Origin: Pseudoips prasinana
Lineage: Eukaryota; Arthropoda; Insecta; Lepidoptera; Nolidae
Assembly: GCA_951640165.1 (NCBI GenBank)
Contig: OX621246.1
Coordinates: forward strand, 35,978,501 to 36,042,500
Direction of reading: 5' to 3'
Length of the DNA stretch: 64,000 bases
Shown here: piece by piece, positions 22,861 to 32,699 of the stretch
Layout: each line of letters opens with the position of its first letter
Position numbering within the stretch: the stretch's first letter is position 1
Notes under the pieces: generated by a model
Database searches by the model: none
Told to the model about the DNA's origin: nothing
The model's input: the letters and a program-made list of their open reading frames with translations, nothing else
Made by a program: the position numbers and the translations under genes

Positions 22861-23039
22861 GGCCTCCTACGCACTATGCGGCTAGCCGCAATGGGGCCAG
22901 CCGCCAGCAATGAATATTGCTGACCGGCTGCCGCATCACAGTGCGAATAAAAACTACTTTCTCGTACAAATATCAGAGTAGGTACGATCTGCCGCACGGC
23001 TGGCCGCATCGCGGCTAGCCGCATAGTGCGTAGGAGGCT
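22861..23039. mobile_element. GC-rich MITE
   Basis: Terminal arms GCCTCCTACGCACTATGCGG at the left and the complementary CCGCATAGTGCGTAGGAGGC at the right, extending about 40 bp with small gaps (GGCTAGCCGC, GGCCAGCCG). The arms contain repeated GCGGC blocks. No coding capacity and no clear target duplication; superfamily not identified. Confidence 0.65.
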
Positions 23040-23394
23040 TTGTACTGTACTGTTTTTAAATCCGTGACTAATAAGTTAATTACTTTGTTTCAGGTACTTA
23101 TTGAGAACCCAAGCACAAGCAGACATATTTACCAGACGTGTTGCCACGCGACGGGATGCAATTGTTGGTATCAATCACTTCTCTGCGTCGGCGCATAACA
23201 CCGCCTGGCACTGGGTGATTATCTTGCCATAAATATACCCTTAAAATATTTAATCCTACCTGGGATTGGAACTCAGTACCTCATTAACTGCGGTTGAACA
23301 CGTTACCGATAGCCAAATGCGGTAGTAATTTGTTATTACCTTGTCATCTATACTTATGCGTTTAACACCACCATCTTCCAAACTTCGAGCTGAT

Positions 23395-23470
23395 ACTTTA
23401 CCTTGTCGTAAGGGCAGTGGTTAACGTTAGTGTCGGAGTTGTTCAAGCCGCCCAGTTGGTCTCTCACGTG
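23395..23470 (-). mobile_element. SINE-E 3' fragment
   Basis: GGGCAGTGGTTAACG and GTCGGAGTTGTTCAAGCCGC are the complement of the 3' part seen at 18330-18375. The head is missing. Confidence 0.5.
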
Positions 23471-23606
23471 CCTTGTCGTCTAATATATTATATCTTGTTT
23501 TTGTAATTAGTGCAAATTTTTAATTAATTTATTGTAATTAACTCTAATAATGTAAAAAAATTTAATGCTGTGGTCGTCTTTAAGTGTTGCAGCACTATTA
23601 TTTTTA

Positions 23607-23928
23607 CTAGCTGTGCCCCGCGGTTTTACCCGCGTTAAACTTTATAAATTATCACAGCTCATCCCCCGGAGGTGATAGCGTGATAATATGTAGCCTATAT
23701 GTTGACCCGACCTCTTAGTAATCTTCATGCAAAATTTGAAGTAAATTCATGCAGTACTTTTTGAATTTAGCCCGGACATACATACAGACAAACAGACAAA
23801 AATTCTAAAAACTATATTTTTGGTTTCGATATCGATTATTATTCGATGTAGATCACGCCCAAACTATCATTTAAAATAAATATTCAATGTACAGTTTTCA
23901 CTTTCCTACGATCTTATTATATGTATGT
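23607..23928 (-). mobile_element. Long-type non-autonomous Helitron
   Basis: Complement of CTAG at 23607-23610, preceded by A, followed by CCGCGGTTTTACCCGCG, TAGCCTATATGTTGACC and CATACATACAGACAAACAG. The left-hand terminus in element orientation lies near 23928 (TCCTACGATCTTATTATATG as the complement). It is one of the better preserved copies. Confidence 0.7.
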
Positions 23929-23989
23929 GTCTTATAACTGCATGAGTGTATGTGACGTTGACGATCCTTAAATAAATAAATAAATGTCG

Positions 23990-24112
23990 ACTACAACCGG
24001 GACCGAAAGATAGACGTGTCTTCCCAACTACGAGACTCTCAGAAAATAAACTACTTTGGCGGTCACCCATCTTTAGACTGATCGCGAGCCTACGGACCAG
24101 TAAAATCGACTG
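23990..24112 (-). mobile_element. SINE-E head and core
   Basis: On the minus strand CTGGTCCGTAGGCTCGCGAT, then GATGGGTGACCGCCAAAGTA (5S C box and start of body). The 5S A box is lost. It ends after CGGTCCCGGTTGTAGTCGAC. Confidence 0.6.
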
Positions 24113-24492
24113 GCTTCATTGTCGGTTCTAATCTGATACTTAGAATATTTATTAAGAGAAATTCCAATATCACCTTTTATCCCGATCCTGGATTTCGCTA
24201 CCATCAACAGCATAGTCAACACACACTTTAAGTCGCATTGTCACATAATTGTTAAATAGTTAGATATTGTTTCCTTATCATGTTATTCACTATCATTAAC
24301 AATAGTAATAGCCGAGTCGAATCTGTAAATTACTGCTTTTTGATACAATAAAAGAGAACTCAAAGATAAAAAGGCAGTAAACATTCGTAATTTACTCAAC
24401 GGCAGTCTATTTCACGTGTACAGCTTGTTTTTCCACAATACTCATGTAATGTGAGACATTTGGTTAACATTTTGGGTACTTGTGCTCGCTTT

Positions 24493-24805
24493 ATCCTGGT
24501 AATAGCCTCTAACGGTATAATATGTAATTATAGTTAATAGTTATACGAGCATACGGGCCTAGCTCCATTCATGTGTTCAGCTGTTCGTGCCGGGAACGTG
24601 AACAATTTGTATTTTGTGTGCCTACATTTTAACAGAATCAATATGTTTATGATGCGACTGGCGACTTCACGCTAAAAGCTCTTTCTGGCATGCACTTCTA
24701 TATTTGTCCTACGATTTTTTGTCGTATAGCATCATTCTTTTGTTTCACATAGGGTTACTCTTGTCTCGTACAGTTCATACATTACGCCACTGCCTATTCT
24801 TCTAT
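24493..24805. repeat. Left copy of a ~312-bp direct duplication
   Basis: It starts ATCCTGGTAATAGCCTCTAA and ends at TATTCTTCTAT, directly before a SINE-D. It differs from the right copy (25140-25450) at roughly ten positions. See findings for interpretation. Confidence 0.85.
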
Positions 24806-25139
24806 AGACTGCCTCGTAGATAACGAAGTCCTGGGTTCAAATCCCGGGTCGGGCCAAAAAGGGATTTTGGGATTTTTCCGTAAAAAGATATTTCTCAGTA
24901 TCAGCCCGAAGTCTGGAAGTTGGCGGTATTACACCCCCGTGCCTCGGAGAGCACGTAAAGCCGTCGGTCCTGTACCTGAACTCTTTCGGTCGTGTCGCTA
25001 GGCGTCCCATCGGATCATGAGAGTGATGGAATAGAAAGTGCCCCTGTGCACACACTTGTGCACTATAACATGTCCTGCGCAATTGGCTGGTCTCTATTAA
25101 GACTGGCCGCCGTGGCCGAAATTCGGTCGGGACGACATC
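24806..25139 (+). mobile_element. SINE-D between two copies of its flank
   Basis: tRNA-like B box in CTGGGTTCAAATCCCGGGTC, then GGCCAAAAAGGGATTTTGGG and the body with GCCTCGGAGAGCACGTAAAG and CGTCCCATCGGATCATGAG. The tail is GGCCGAAATTCGGTCGGGA. The A-box region is deleted relative to the copy at 58675 (GACTGCCTCG joins TAGATAACG). Identical flanking sequence abuts both ends. Confidence 0.8.
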
Positions 25140-25450
25140 ATCCTGGTAATAGCCTCTAACGGTATAATATGTAATTATAGTTAATAGTTATAAGAGCATA
25201 CGGCCCTAGCTTCATTCATGTGTTCAGCTGTGGTGCCGGGAACGTGAACAATTTGTATTTTGTGTGCCTACATTTTAACAGAATCAATATATTTATGATG
25301 CGACTGGCGACTTCACGCTAAAAGCTCTTTCTGGCATGCACTTCTATATTTGTCCTACGATTTTTGCCGTATAGCATCATTCTTTTGTTTCACATAGGGT
25401 TACTCTTGTCTCGTACAGTTCATACATTACGCCACTGATTATTCTTGTAT
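25140..25450. repeat. Right copy of the ~312-bp direct duplication
   Basis: It begins immediately after the SINE-D tail and runs to TATTCTTGTAT, beyond which the two flanks diverge. Substitutions and one-base indels against the left copy are scattered. Confidence 0.85.
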
Positions 25451-25993
25451 CTTATATACGGTACGCCATTTAGAGGTCTATTAGGTTCATGGAGTTCAAA
25501 AGAAATTCCCTAATCTTGCGTCCTCATATAATCATCAATTTAAAAGTAGATTTTTATTTTCTAGTGATACAAATATAACTTACGCTAACAAGATTGGAAC
25601 TTATTGAAGAAAATTTTCCAAAACTTCTTACAAATTGCATTCCAAGCAGATTTTCAAGTGTCAGAGTAGTCGTATTTGGAAGCCATATGCTTACTAAATA
25701 ATTCAGTAGAATTTCAATCTTATTTATTCAATATTAAAGGCTACTTTTCTTTATTTATTACGTTCAGTCACCCAATAGAAAATGTCGGTTTGAAGTATTG
25801 AAGATTTATTGAGAATTTTCTTGAACCACGTTGGGTTTCTAGATTTAGATGTTGCGATTGTTTCAATTACTTACGGAGGGGTTTGTTATCGAAGAGACAT
25901 ATTATATTTTTGTTGAATATAGTGTAAGAATATGTTGTACATCTGCTGTACAATATATGTGTCTATTATCTGTTTGATAAACTTCGATTAAAT

Positions 25994-26205
25994 AAAAATA
26001 ATAAAATAAAAAAGGTTTTTATTGACGTAGACTTTTAAAAAGCGCCTGTAAATAGTCAGAACATGTTTCGTAGTAATATATAATTAATTTATAATTATTT
26101 CTAGGTACATATAGATATTTAGGTACACGGGTTGTAGGAAATAATTTACAATAAGATTTATTTTATAATTTTAGCTAACTTAAATTAAGTTATATATCAC
26201 TATCA
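25994..26205 (-). mobile_element. LINE-I 3' end
   Basis: AAAAAAGGTTTTTATTGACG at the left is the complement of the tail. GTAAATAGTCAGAACATGTT and CTAGGTACATATAGATATTT follow as in the other copies. An (AT)n tract lies at 26206-26222. Confidence 0.55.
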
Positions 26206-26227
26206 ATATATATATATATATATCAAT

Positions 26228-26460
26228 ACGGTCACCGTAGCCTAGTTGGTAGTGCTCCTGCCTACGAAGCTGGTGGTCCTGGGTTCGAATCCCGGTAAGT
26301 GCAAATATTTGTGTGATGAGCACGAATATTTGTTTCTGAGACATGGATGTTTTCTATGTATATAAGTATTAATCTATCTATATATAAGTATGTATATCGT
26401 CGCCTGGTACCCATAGTACAAGCTTTGCTTAGTTTGTGGCTAGGATGATATGAAAAAAAA
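26228..26460 (+). mobile_element. SINE-C copy
   Basis: A-box-like TAGCCTAGTTGGTAGTGCT and a perfect B box in TGGGTTCGAATCCCGG, 33 bases apart: a tRNA-derived head. The body has GTGATGAGCACGAATATTTG, and the 3' part has CATAGTACAAGCTTTGCTTA. It ends in an A-rich tail. The only other copy seen is 49748-49985. Confidence 0.75.
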
Positions 26461-26499
26461 AATATATATCCTATCTTTCTACACTTCAAAGGTTAGTAG

Positions 26500-26725
26500 T
26501 ATTATGTTTAAGGTGGTGGTAGTGGGTGTAAGTAAGGTCACCGGAGCTTATCGACGAGGGGTAAACGCAGGTAAAAGAAAACCACTCGTTGATCTGAAAG
26601 ACGATGCTACCTCTGGTAGTCATTCCCTCGAGTAGATTTCTACGCCCCACACGGGATAAGTAGGGGTGGTGATATTCTAGGCCGACAGTCACCCAGCAAT
26701 TCCTGCAGCTACATAGCAATTGTAC
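26500..26725. repeat. Rep-L, longest copy
   Basis: AAGGTCACCGGAGCTTATCG, GATTTCTACGCCCCACACGG and GGTGGTGATATTCTAG mark the family. A 77-codon minus frame across it is accidental. Class unknown. Confidence 0.45.
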
Positions 26726-27194
26726 CTGGAGGGTGTAGGTAAATCCCAGTCAAGCTGCTTACATAGCTTGAGAACACTTTGCACTGCCTCATATTAAGCT
26801 TTAAGCAAAGCTTGAAGTGGAAATATAAAATATTTAGTGTAACAGGCTCGTAACGTCATGTTTTATTGTAAGCGCACGTGTCGAAGTCGGGTTATAAACT
26901 TGGAAAGGATTTCGTTTAGTTTTTGTTCGGCTTGCAGTTTTACAACAGAATTGTGGCTTTGGTCCATTTATGAAACCAGCCATGTGAGAGTCTGAACTCG
27001 TTCTATTAAAATTCAGAACATATAATTTCACTATTTCCCATGGATAACGAGAGAAAAGTCTATTGTAGGTACCTCAAAATGTTATAGAATAACAAGGTTC
27101 ACTTTACTTTTTTATCGCTTTTTTTTAAAACAACCCCCGGCCTAAACAATATCAAAAAAAAATATCCTTACATCACGGGGGCCTTTTAACAGAC

Positions 27195-27270
27195 ACAAAT
27201 CACACTCAGACTCAGAACAACTATTTATGGGTTACAAATGGGATTGAACCCAAGACTCGAGGACGAAGAA
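27195..27270 (-). mobile_element. SINE fragment with tRNA-like B box
   Basis: On the minus strand CTTGGGTTCAATCCCAT is a good B box followed by TTGTTCTGAGTCTGAGTGTG. The A box region is absent. Confidence 0.4.
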
Positions 27271-27328
27271 AATAAATACTTATTTAATATATGGTCACGG
27301 AATGTCCTTTAGGGTGATGTCCTATGAA

Positions 27329-27495
27329 CTTTTTCTTTATTATTATCATCATATTAGCGGAAAGACGCCCACTGCTGGACAAAGGCTTCCCCCACAGATC
27401 TCTACAATTGCCGGTTTTGCGCTACCCGTGTCAATCGCCTTCCGACGACCCTCATAAGATCAACAGTCCATCTTGTAGGAGGCCTTTTTCTTTAT
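27329..27495 (-). mobile_element. Truncated RTE LINE with 12-bp target duplication
   Basis: The insert 27341-27483 starts with a short (ATC)n, then ATATTAGCGGAAAGACGCCC and GCTGGACAAAGG, complementary to the RTE tail. It ends at CATCTTGTAGGAGG. CTTTTTCTTTAT occurs at 27329-27340 and again at 27484-27495, an exact target duplication. Confidence 0.75.
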
Positions 27496-27799
27496 CTATA
27501 CATTTAATAAAATCGTAGAAAACCAAAACTTTACATTGAATATTTATAAAAAAGGATACCTGGGCCGTGATATACAATCGAAATCGAAGCCCAAAATATC
27601 GTTTTTAGAATTTCGTCTGTTTATCTGTTTGTCTGTATGTCCGTGCTAAACTCAGAAAGTACTGCATGGATTTACATCAAATTTTGCAAGAATATTACTA
27701 AGAGGTCGGGTCAACATATATTATCACGCTATCACCTGCGGGGGAGGAGCTGTGATAATCTATAAAGTTTAACGCGGGTAAAACCGCGGGGTACAGCTA
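27495..27799 (+). mobile_element. Long-type Helitron abutting the RTE target duplication
   Basis: It begins TCTATACATTTAATAAAATC right after A27494, the second-last base of the RTE target duplication. It ends GTAAAACCGCGGGGTACAG then CTAG (27796-27799), followed by T27800. The A|T junction and both termini fit a Helitron. CCCGCGTTAAACT appears as its complement near the 3' hairpin. Confidence 0.7.
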
Positions 27800-28418
27800 G
27801 TAATAAATAAATATTGTAACATCCTTAAACGAAATGGTCTACAAGTAGTATGAGATTTAAAATGATTAGGAATCTCAACTGAAATGAACAGGCTGTTATA
27901 AGTGCAAAATCTGTGTCTCTGTTTCGTTTCATTATCTATTTATCTATTAGGATCAACCAACAAACATTACATAAGGATTAGCTTAACTATAATATAGGTA
28001 CTCAGTTCCTATGCATCTTTAATTATAGCAGATCACAGCGTGTAAATTGTTATGAACAGACATAATAGAAGAGACATAAAATACATTTATAACATATCTA
28101 AATAATGCAACAAGCACACAATTAAGAACTATAAATAAAGAAAATAATTAAATTAAATATTAAATAAATATACAATCTTATTATTAAAACTGACGTGAGG
28201 AGCTAACATAATGAAAGATAGTAACGGGTAACTGACGTAATTAATTTTATGTGGGATTCGACCAATAGTTTCGACTTTTTCAGTAAGTCATCTTCAGGGC
28301 GAATGCGACCGAATGTTGGCCAAATCCAACATAAAATTAATGATGTGAGTAACCTCTTCTGGTTCTTCATCGTTTATTAACTCTACAATCTATCAAACGG
28401 ATACATGTTAGTTATCAA

Positions 28419-28725
28419 TTCGACTATCATCATCATCATCATATCAGCCGAAAGACGTCCACTGCTGGACAAAGGCCTCCCCCAAAGATCTCCACAATTG
28501 CCGGTCTTGCGCTATCCGCATCCAGCGATTTCCAGCGACCCGCACAAGATCATCGGTCCATCTTGTAGGGGGCCTGCCCACGCTGCGTCTTCCGGTTCGT
28601 GGTCGCCACTCGAGAACCTTTCTGCCCCAGTGGCCGTCGGCTCTATGAGCTATGTGCCCTGCCCACTGCCACTTCAGCTCGGCAATTCTTACGGCTATGT
28701 CGGTCACTTTGGTGATTTCGACTAT
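28419..28725 (-). mobile_element. 5'-truncated RTE LINE with 9-bp target duplication
   Basis: It starts with (ATC)n at 28428-28441 and runs to about 28716. TTCGACTAT occurs at 28419-28427 and 28717-28725. It carries the best-preserved coding tail of the family (28444-28707). Confidence 0.8.
28444..28707 (-). pseudogene. C-terminal tail of an RTE reverse transcriptase
   Basis: An 87-codon open piece on the minus strand reading KWQWAGHIAHR, GRRSVGRPPTRWTDD, WMRIAQDRQLWRSLGEA and the final VQQWTSFG before the stop. These are the conserved last residues of lepidopteran RTE-type LINE polyproteins (endonuclease-reverse transcriptase). Catalytic domains are absent through 5' truncation, so the piece is inactive. 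The first methionine is internal to the original protein and has no meaning as a start. Confidence 0.75.
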
Positions 28726-29114
28726 AACTATGTTCTTTTTCTTATAAGTATTGTTTATTTTGCGTTTATAGGCCGATTTCCATAATTTGAACTATAATTC
28801 GGTTGGAAAGGCTCCCGAGATGGTCTTAAATAAATTTTCAAATCGATTGTAATAAAGAAGAATTTATGTTGACTGTACGTTCTTAAACAGTAATTATTCT
28901 AGTTGTTCGTGTGTATATTAATTCAGTTTGCTACGAACATTTGAATATTCCCACACACGTTTGCTGCTGGAGTAGTGAACATGTAATTTACATGACTATG
29001 TTGATCCGGTTGCAACAGGGCTATCGCAAGGGTGTCGGTGCATCAGGGATCTGATTGATGGACAGACATATTTGTAAGGACATTTCATGACCATTACGAC
29101 ATTACTAATTTGAA

Positions 29115-29200
29115 TCCCTCATGGGAGTAGCGGTAGCGTCAACCGCAGATAAAAAAGATCCTGTTTTCAAATCTAGGGTCAGTAAAAATAGTCAATAACA
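29115..29200 (+). mobile_element. SINE-D head remnant
   Basis: GTAGCGGTAGCGTCAACCGC (A-box region) and TTTTCAAATCTAGGGTCAG (decayed B box) in SINE-D order. Confidence 0.4.
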
Positions 29201-29543
29201 GCCAGTAACATATTATATTTATTTCTTCCCCGAAACAATCAAAATTTAGTTTTATAGACTGCAATGCAACTCATAAATCAAAACTGGGCAAAATATGTAT
29301 TTTATGGTGGGGATTATTGTACCACAAACTGAGCGCAAGCAGTTTGTTTCGGAAATGAATACTTTGCGGCGTATTTTACCAATAAAATTCTTTATTTATA
29401 GTTTCAAGAGTAAATATGAGTATATTGAGCTCTTCAGTACCACACGACATATATACTACATTGATGGTCTTGGGCGGATCGCCAGTCGGGAATAAACCGC
29501 TAAGCTGTCAACCTGTGTGTCATTGTGTTCTCCTCATCGTGTC

Positions 29544-29576
29544 ATAAAATACTGTAGTTACACTACAGTATTTTAT
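29544..29576. repeat. Perfect 15-bp stem with 3-base loop
   Basis: ATAAAATACTGTAGT, loop TAC, then the exact complement. It resembles an intrinsic stem but no function is indicated. Confidence 0.6.
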
Positions 29577-29599
29577 TTATAATACGACATTTTTTTATA

Positions 29600-29772
29600 T
29601 ATTACTATAGATAATTATGACTATTACTCCTACATTTCTGCGGACTCTTAAATGCCGGCATCGCAGCCGCTAGCCGTGACTCCTCGGGTGATGCGATTGT
29701 ACTTGGGCGGTGGTGATCGCTTACCATCACGTGACCCGCTTGCTGTGTTGTCGCCCTATGGCATAAAAAATT
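29600..29772 (+). repeat. Rep-G, diverged copy
   Basis: GCCGGCATCGCAGCCGC, GGGCGGTGGTGATCGCTTAC and the A-rich end ATAAAAAATTAAAAAAAAA give the element orientation. It joins Rep-J directly. Confidence 0.5.
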
Positions 29773-29779
29773 AAAAAAA

Positions 29780-30085
29780 AACTTGAGAGGTGTCAAGGGA
29801 CACCCGGATGGAACGAAGATATTTCTTATTATTTATTATGTACAAAAAACCTGTATACACTCAACAAAAATAATCTTCGCGACACCACACTGTTCAATGC
29901 GAAATAGAAATGAAAATATCTGGCTTGCTTTCTATATGAGAGAGAGAGAGAGACAGACAGAGAAACATGCGCACGCCGCACACCTGCAAAAAGAGTCGTG
30001 ACAACTTTTCGTAAGATTTTATTCCGTCTAGCCCCCTTTCACAACGCGCGATAAGGAACTTCGTTCCAATATCTGATTAGAAAGG
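29780..30085 (+). repeat. Rep-J copy with internal insertion
   Basis: TTGAGAGGTGTCAAGGGACA, CCCGGATGGAACGAAG and GTATACACTCAACAAAAATA, then after about 120 extra bases (29908-30027, with an (AG)n tract at 29938-29954) CGTCTAGCCCCCTTTCACAA. The same blocks lie uninterrupted and inverted at 32700-32895. Confidence 0.6.
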
Positions 30086-30590
30086 ATACTAGATGTAAAA
30101 TTATTGGATAGATAGTAACATTATTCCCTAAGCTAACAAAAATCTGCCTATACTAAAATTAATGAATGTTTCGGCTGGCAACCCTAACTACCGCTAATTC
30201 GTCAAATTACATCGCCGACGATGCTGTAGTAATTACCCCCCATTTGCTCTACAATCAAGATCTACCGCTTTGTACATGGCTTTATTTTTACGCTATTAAG
30301 CTGGAACGATTAGTTGGTGCGTAAAGTGTAATCATCTAACTGCGCCCTGTCATTCGCTATGGTATTTCTTTATTTAATTTTTATAAATGATTACTATAAC
30401 TAAAAGAGTAGCCACATTACTAATTAGTTTTGCAGTTCAACATCATAACACAAATAGTTTCTTCTCGATTGAGATAATTAACGTCGACAAAAGTCTAGGT
30501 ACCACAATTCTTTATATATTAATAGCGATATAAGTGCTCGATAGTGGATGCTCGGATCCATAGTTGCACTGTCTATTCACTCGATTTTAT

Positions 30591-30735
30591 AAGCTGAAGG
30601 GACGACTATCCGACACAATTGAGGAAAGAGCAGGCTTAGGGCCGACAGGTTTACATCTTCCCCATGGCTTGGGGTGTACACCGTTAATGTCCAGACTTAA
30701 AATCAGCTACTCTTGTCAGAAAAATCCCAATAAAA
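30591..30735 (-). mobile_element. Possible SINE-D remnant
   Basis: GGAAAGAGCAGGCTTAGGGC and GACAGGTTTACATCTTCC weakly match the complement of the SINE-D middle. Heavily decayed. Confidence 0.25.
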
Positions 30736-30849
30736 CTGTGTAGTGTGCCCCCGAATTTGATTACTTAATTGAACCCCAGACTGCAACGTGCTGCTTCACC
30801 GCTACATGCTACCGCTATGCTAGAGCATCGAGGCAGTCACAATTCCATG

Positions 30850-31143
30850 TATTATAATAATGTCCTCCTACCCGAATTTCGGGCACGGCGGCGGGCAAGT
30901 CTCAACAGAGCACAGGAGCTCTTTCCATTCCATCACTCTCATGATCCGATGGGACGCCTATACGGCTTTACGTGCTCTCCGAGGCACGACGGTATAATGC
31001 CGCCAACTCCCAGACTTCGGGCTGATGCTGAGAAATTTTTCTTTTTACAGAAAAGTCTCAAAATCACTTTTGGTCCGACCCGGGATTTGAACCTAGGACC
31101 TCCATCTCTGCGGATGAACACGCTACCGTTAGACCAGGCAGTC
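30850..31143 (-). mobile_element. SINE-D, nearly full copy
   Basis: The right end holds the head (complement of GGTAGCGTGTTCATCCGCAG and a B box in TAGGTTCAAATCCCGGGTC). The left end holds the tail (ATTATAATAATGTCCTCCTA). The open frame of 131 codons on the plus strand is a by-product. Confidence 0.7.
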
Positions 31144-31435
31144 AATGTATTATTAAGCTCGTAAACATACCTGGAGAATGGATATAAACATCATATCTCG
31201 AGAGAGCCACCATTCATACGCTACATGTGAATGCAATGTAGATCTCCTAAACAACTGCTCTTTCGAGACTTCCGTTCACGGAACTGCATCCATTCTGCAG
31301 TATACGGCCAATAGCCTCTTATCACCAAGCAATAACGGTTGTTTGTCTAAATCCATTGGGTACGTTATGGAGGTTATGTTTACGGCGTTAGTGCCACACA
31401 GTAGGGACGACGGTTTGTTATAGGTATAGATATGC

Positions 31436-31792
31436 TGACTGCTTCGTTGGTCTAGCTGTAGCGTGTTTAACCGCAGATAACGAGGTCCTGGGTTCAAATC
31501 TCGGGTCGGGCCAAAAATGTATTTGTGATTTATCTGGAAAAAGAAAAAATCTCAGAGTCTCCGAGTGCCTCGGAGAGCACGTAGAGCCGTCGGTTATGTA
31601 CCTGAGCTCTTTCCGGTCGTGTCGCTTGCCGTACCATCAGATTATGAGAGTGATAGAATAGAAAATGCCCCTATGTTAGCGCACACACTTCTGTACTATA
31701 CCATGTACCGTGCAGATGGGAATGGGATCGCAATTGAGAATGGTCTCCGTAGCCGACATTCAGCTAGGAGGACATTATATATTATGTAGACA
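31436..31792 (+). mobile_element. SINE-D, full-length copy
   Basis: GACTGCTTCGTTGGTCTAGC (A box), CTGGGTTCAAATCTCGGGTC (B box), GTGCCTCGGAGAGCACGTAG (core), ATCAGATTATGAGAGTGATA and a tail ending AGGAGGACATTATATATTAT. It lies directly upstream of the candidate small secreted peptide. Confidence 0.75.
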
Positions 31793-31796
31793 TGTC

Positions 31797-31934
31797 ATGT
31801 CCGGAGTCCAGTTCTTCACTTTGATAGCAATTCTATTGATTGTCTGTGTGAAATCTGGCCCATCCAACGCAAACGGTGACCAGGAAGAGATCGTTAACAG
31901 CGATAAGGCTGTCAATTGCATTCAAATAAGTTAA
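31797..31934 (+). CDS. Candidate 45-aa secreted peptide or signal-peptide exon
   Basis: Not recognised as a known protein. The frame from the ATG at 31797 begins MSGVQ, continues with a hydrophobic run FFTLIAILLIVCV and then KSGPSNANG. This is the n-, h- and c-region layout of a signal peptide, with a plausible cleavage after SNA (small residues at -3 and -1). The remaining ~20 residues are polar and acidic (DQEEIVNSDK) with one cysteine. The codons are less AT-rich than the surroundings, which favours a real exon. The frame is also open 29 codons upstream through the SINE-D tail, so this ATG is chosen because it starts the signal-like part. It could be the first exon of a longer gene or a chance frame; no clear splice donor is visible at its end. 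Confidence 0.3.
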   Translation: MSGVQFFTLIAILLIVCVKSGPSNANGDQEEIVNSDKAVNCIQIS

Positions 31935-32349
31935 TTTTCCTTGATTGTATCCATTGTTTTGTTTTCCTTGTTTTTTTTTTTTGCAATAATAGTACTTTTT
32001 CATCTTTATTTGAAGTGCTAAGTGCAGTTAGAAGGAGGGTTGACAAGCTAAAAACTTCTTAAATGGCATTGATGTTGTGTTTAGAAGTTAGTATGATATC
32101 TGTATAGTTGTGACTTTTAACTTATTGCCACACGGATGTTAGAAAAATATTGGCGTATAATAAAATTTGTTGGGTTGTAAACACATTATGAGCCAACCTC
32201 GAACATATAGGGGCGTTCCCGTGCGTTATCTAAACGCGAGGATATAATTACTAAATGAACGCTTATTCTGAGATGGCTTTATTGAACGCACAATGGAAAA
32301 TCATCAAAACAAAATTTTTATATGTCTACATAATAAGTGAATTTAAACT

Positions 32350-32480
32350 TGGCGGTACGTGTGGCGCTGTGGTTAAGGATATCGCCTCGCTACGCTCTCC
32401 GTTTTAGGTTCAATCCCCGCACTTAAGAACTATTAGTGTGACCCATTAATGGTGTGTGTGTTGCGTGAAAACTAGATTCA
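32350..32480 (+). mobile_element. SINE-F, tRNA-like head
   Basis: A-box-like TGGCGCTGTGGTTAAGGAT and B box AGGTTCAATCCCCGC about 40 bases apart; a non-tRNA tail follows (TAGTGTGACCCATTAATGGT). It is unique in the window, so it might be a decayed member of another SINE family. A cloverleaf cannot be formed. Confidence 0.45.
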
Positions 32481-32699
32481 GAGAATTTTGATACAAGTAA
32501 CTACAATTTACAATTAAAAACCAAAGATAAAAATGTTAGTTTATTTAATTGTTTAATTTTTTACCTTTTCACGCTATATTTTTACGAATCAGTCCCGTAC
32601 AGTACGGAACTTAGTTGGATATAATTATGACGGCATAGAATAAAAATAAGTCACACGGTGTTATAAAACCGCAATAGAGATTTGAAGGAACTTACAAAC

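Noticed and set aside
24493..25450. LTR retrotransposon with ~312-bp LTRs
   Set aside because: The repeats do not begin TG or end CA, no primer-binding site or polypurine tract is seen, and the interior is a 334-bp SINE.
26228..26305. Possible tRNA gene (perfect A and B boxes)
   Set aside because: No matching acceptor stem and the same head plus 3' half recurs at 49748; it is a SINE-C head. The same holds for the B boxes at 1981, 42340, 52930 and others.
30769..31164. 131-codon open frame, plus strand
   Set aside because: It is the antisense of a SINE-D copy; open by composition only.
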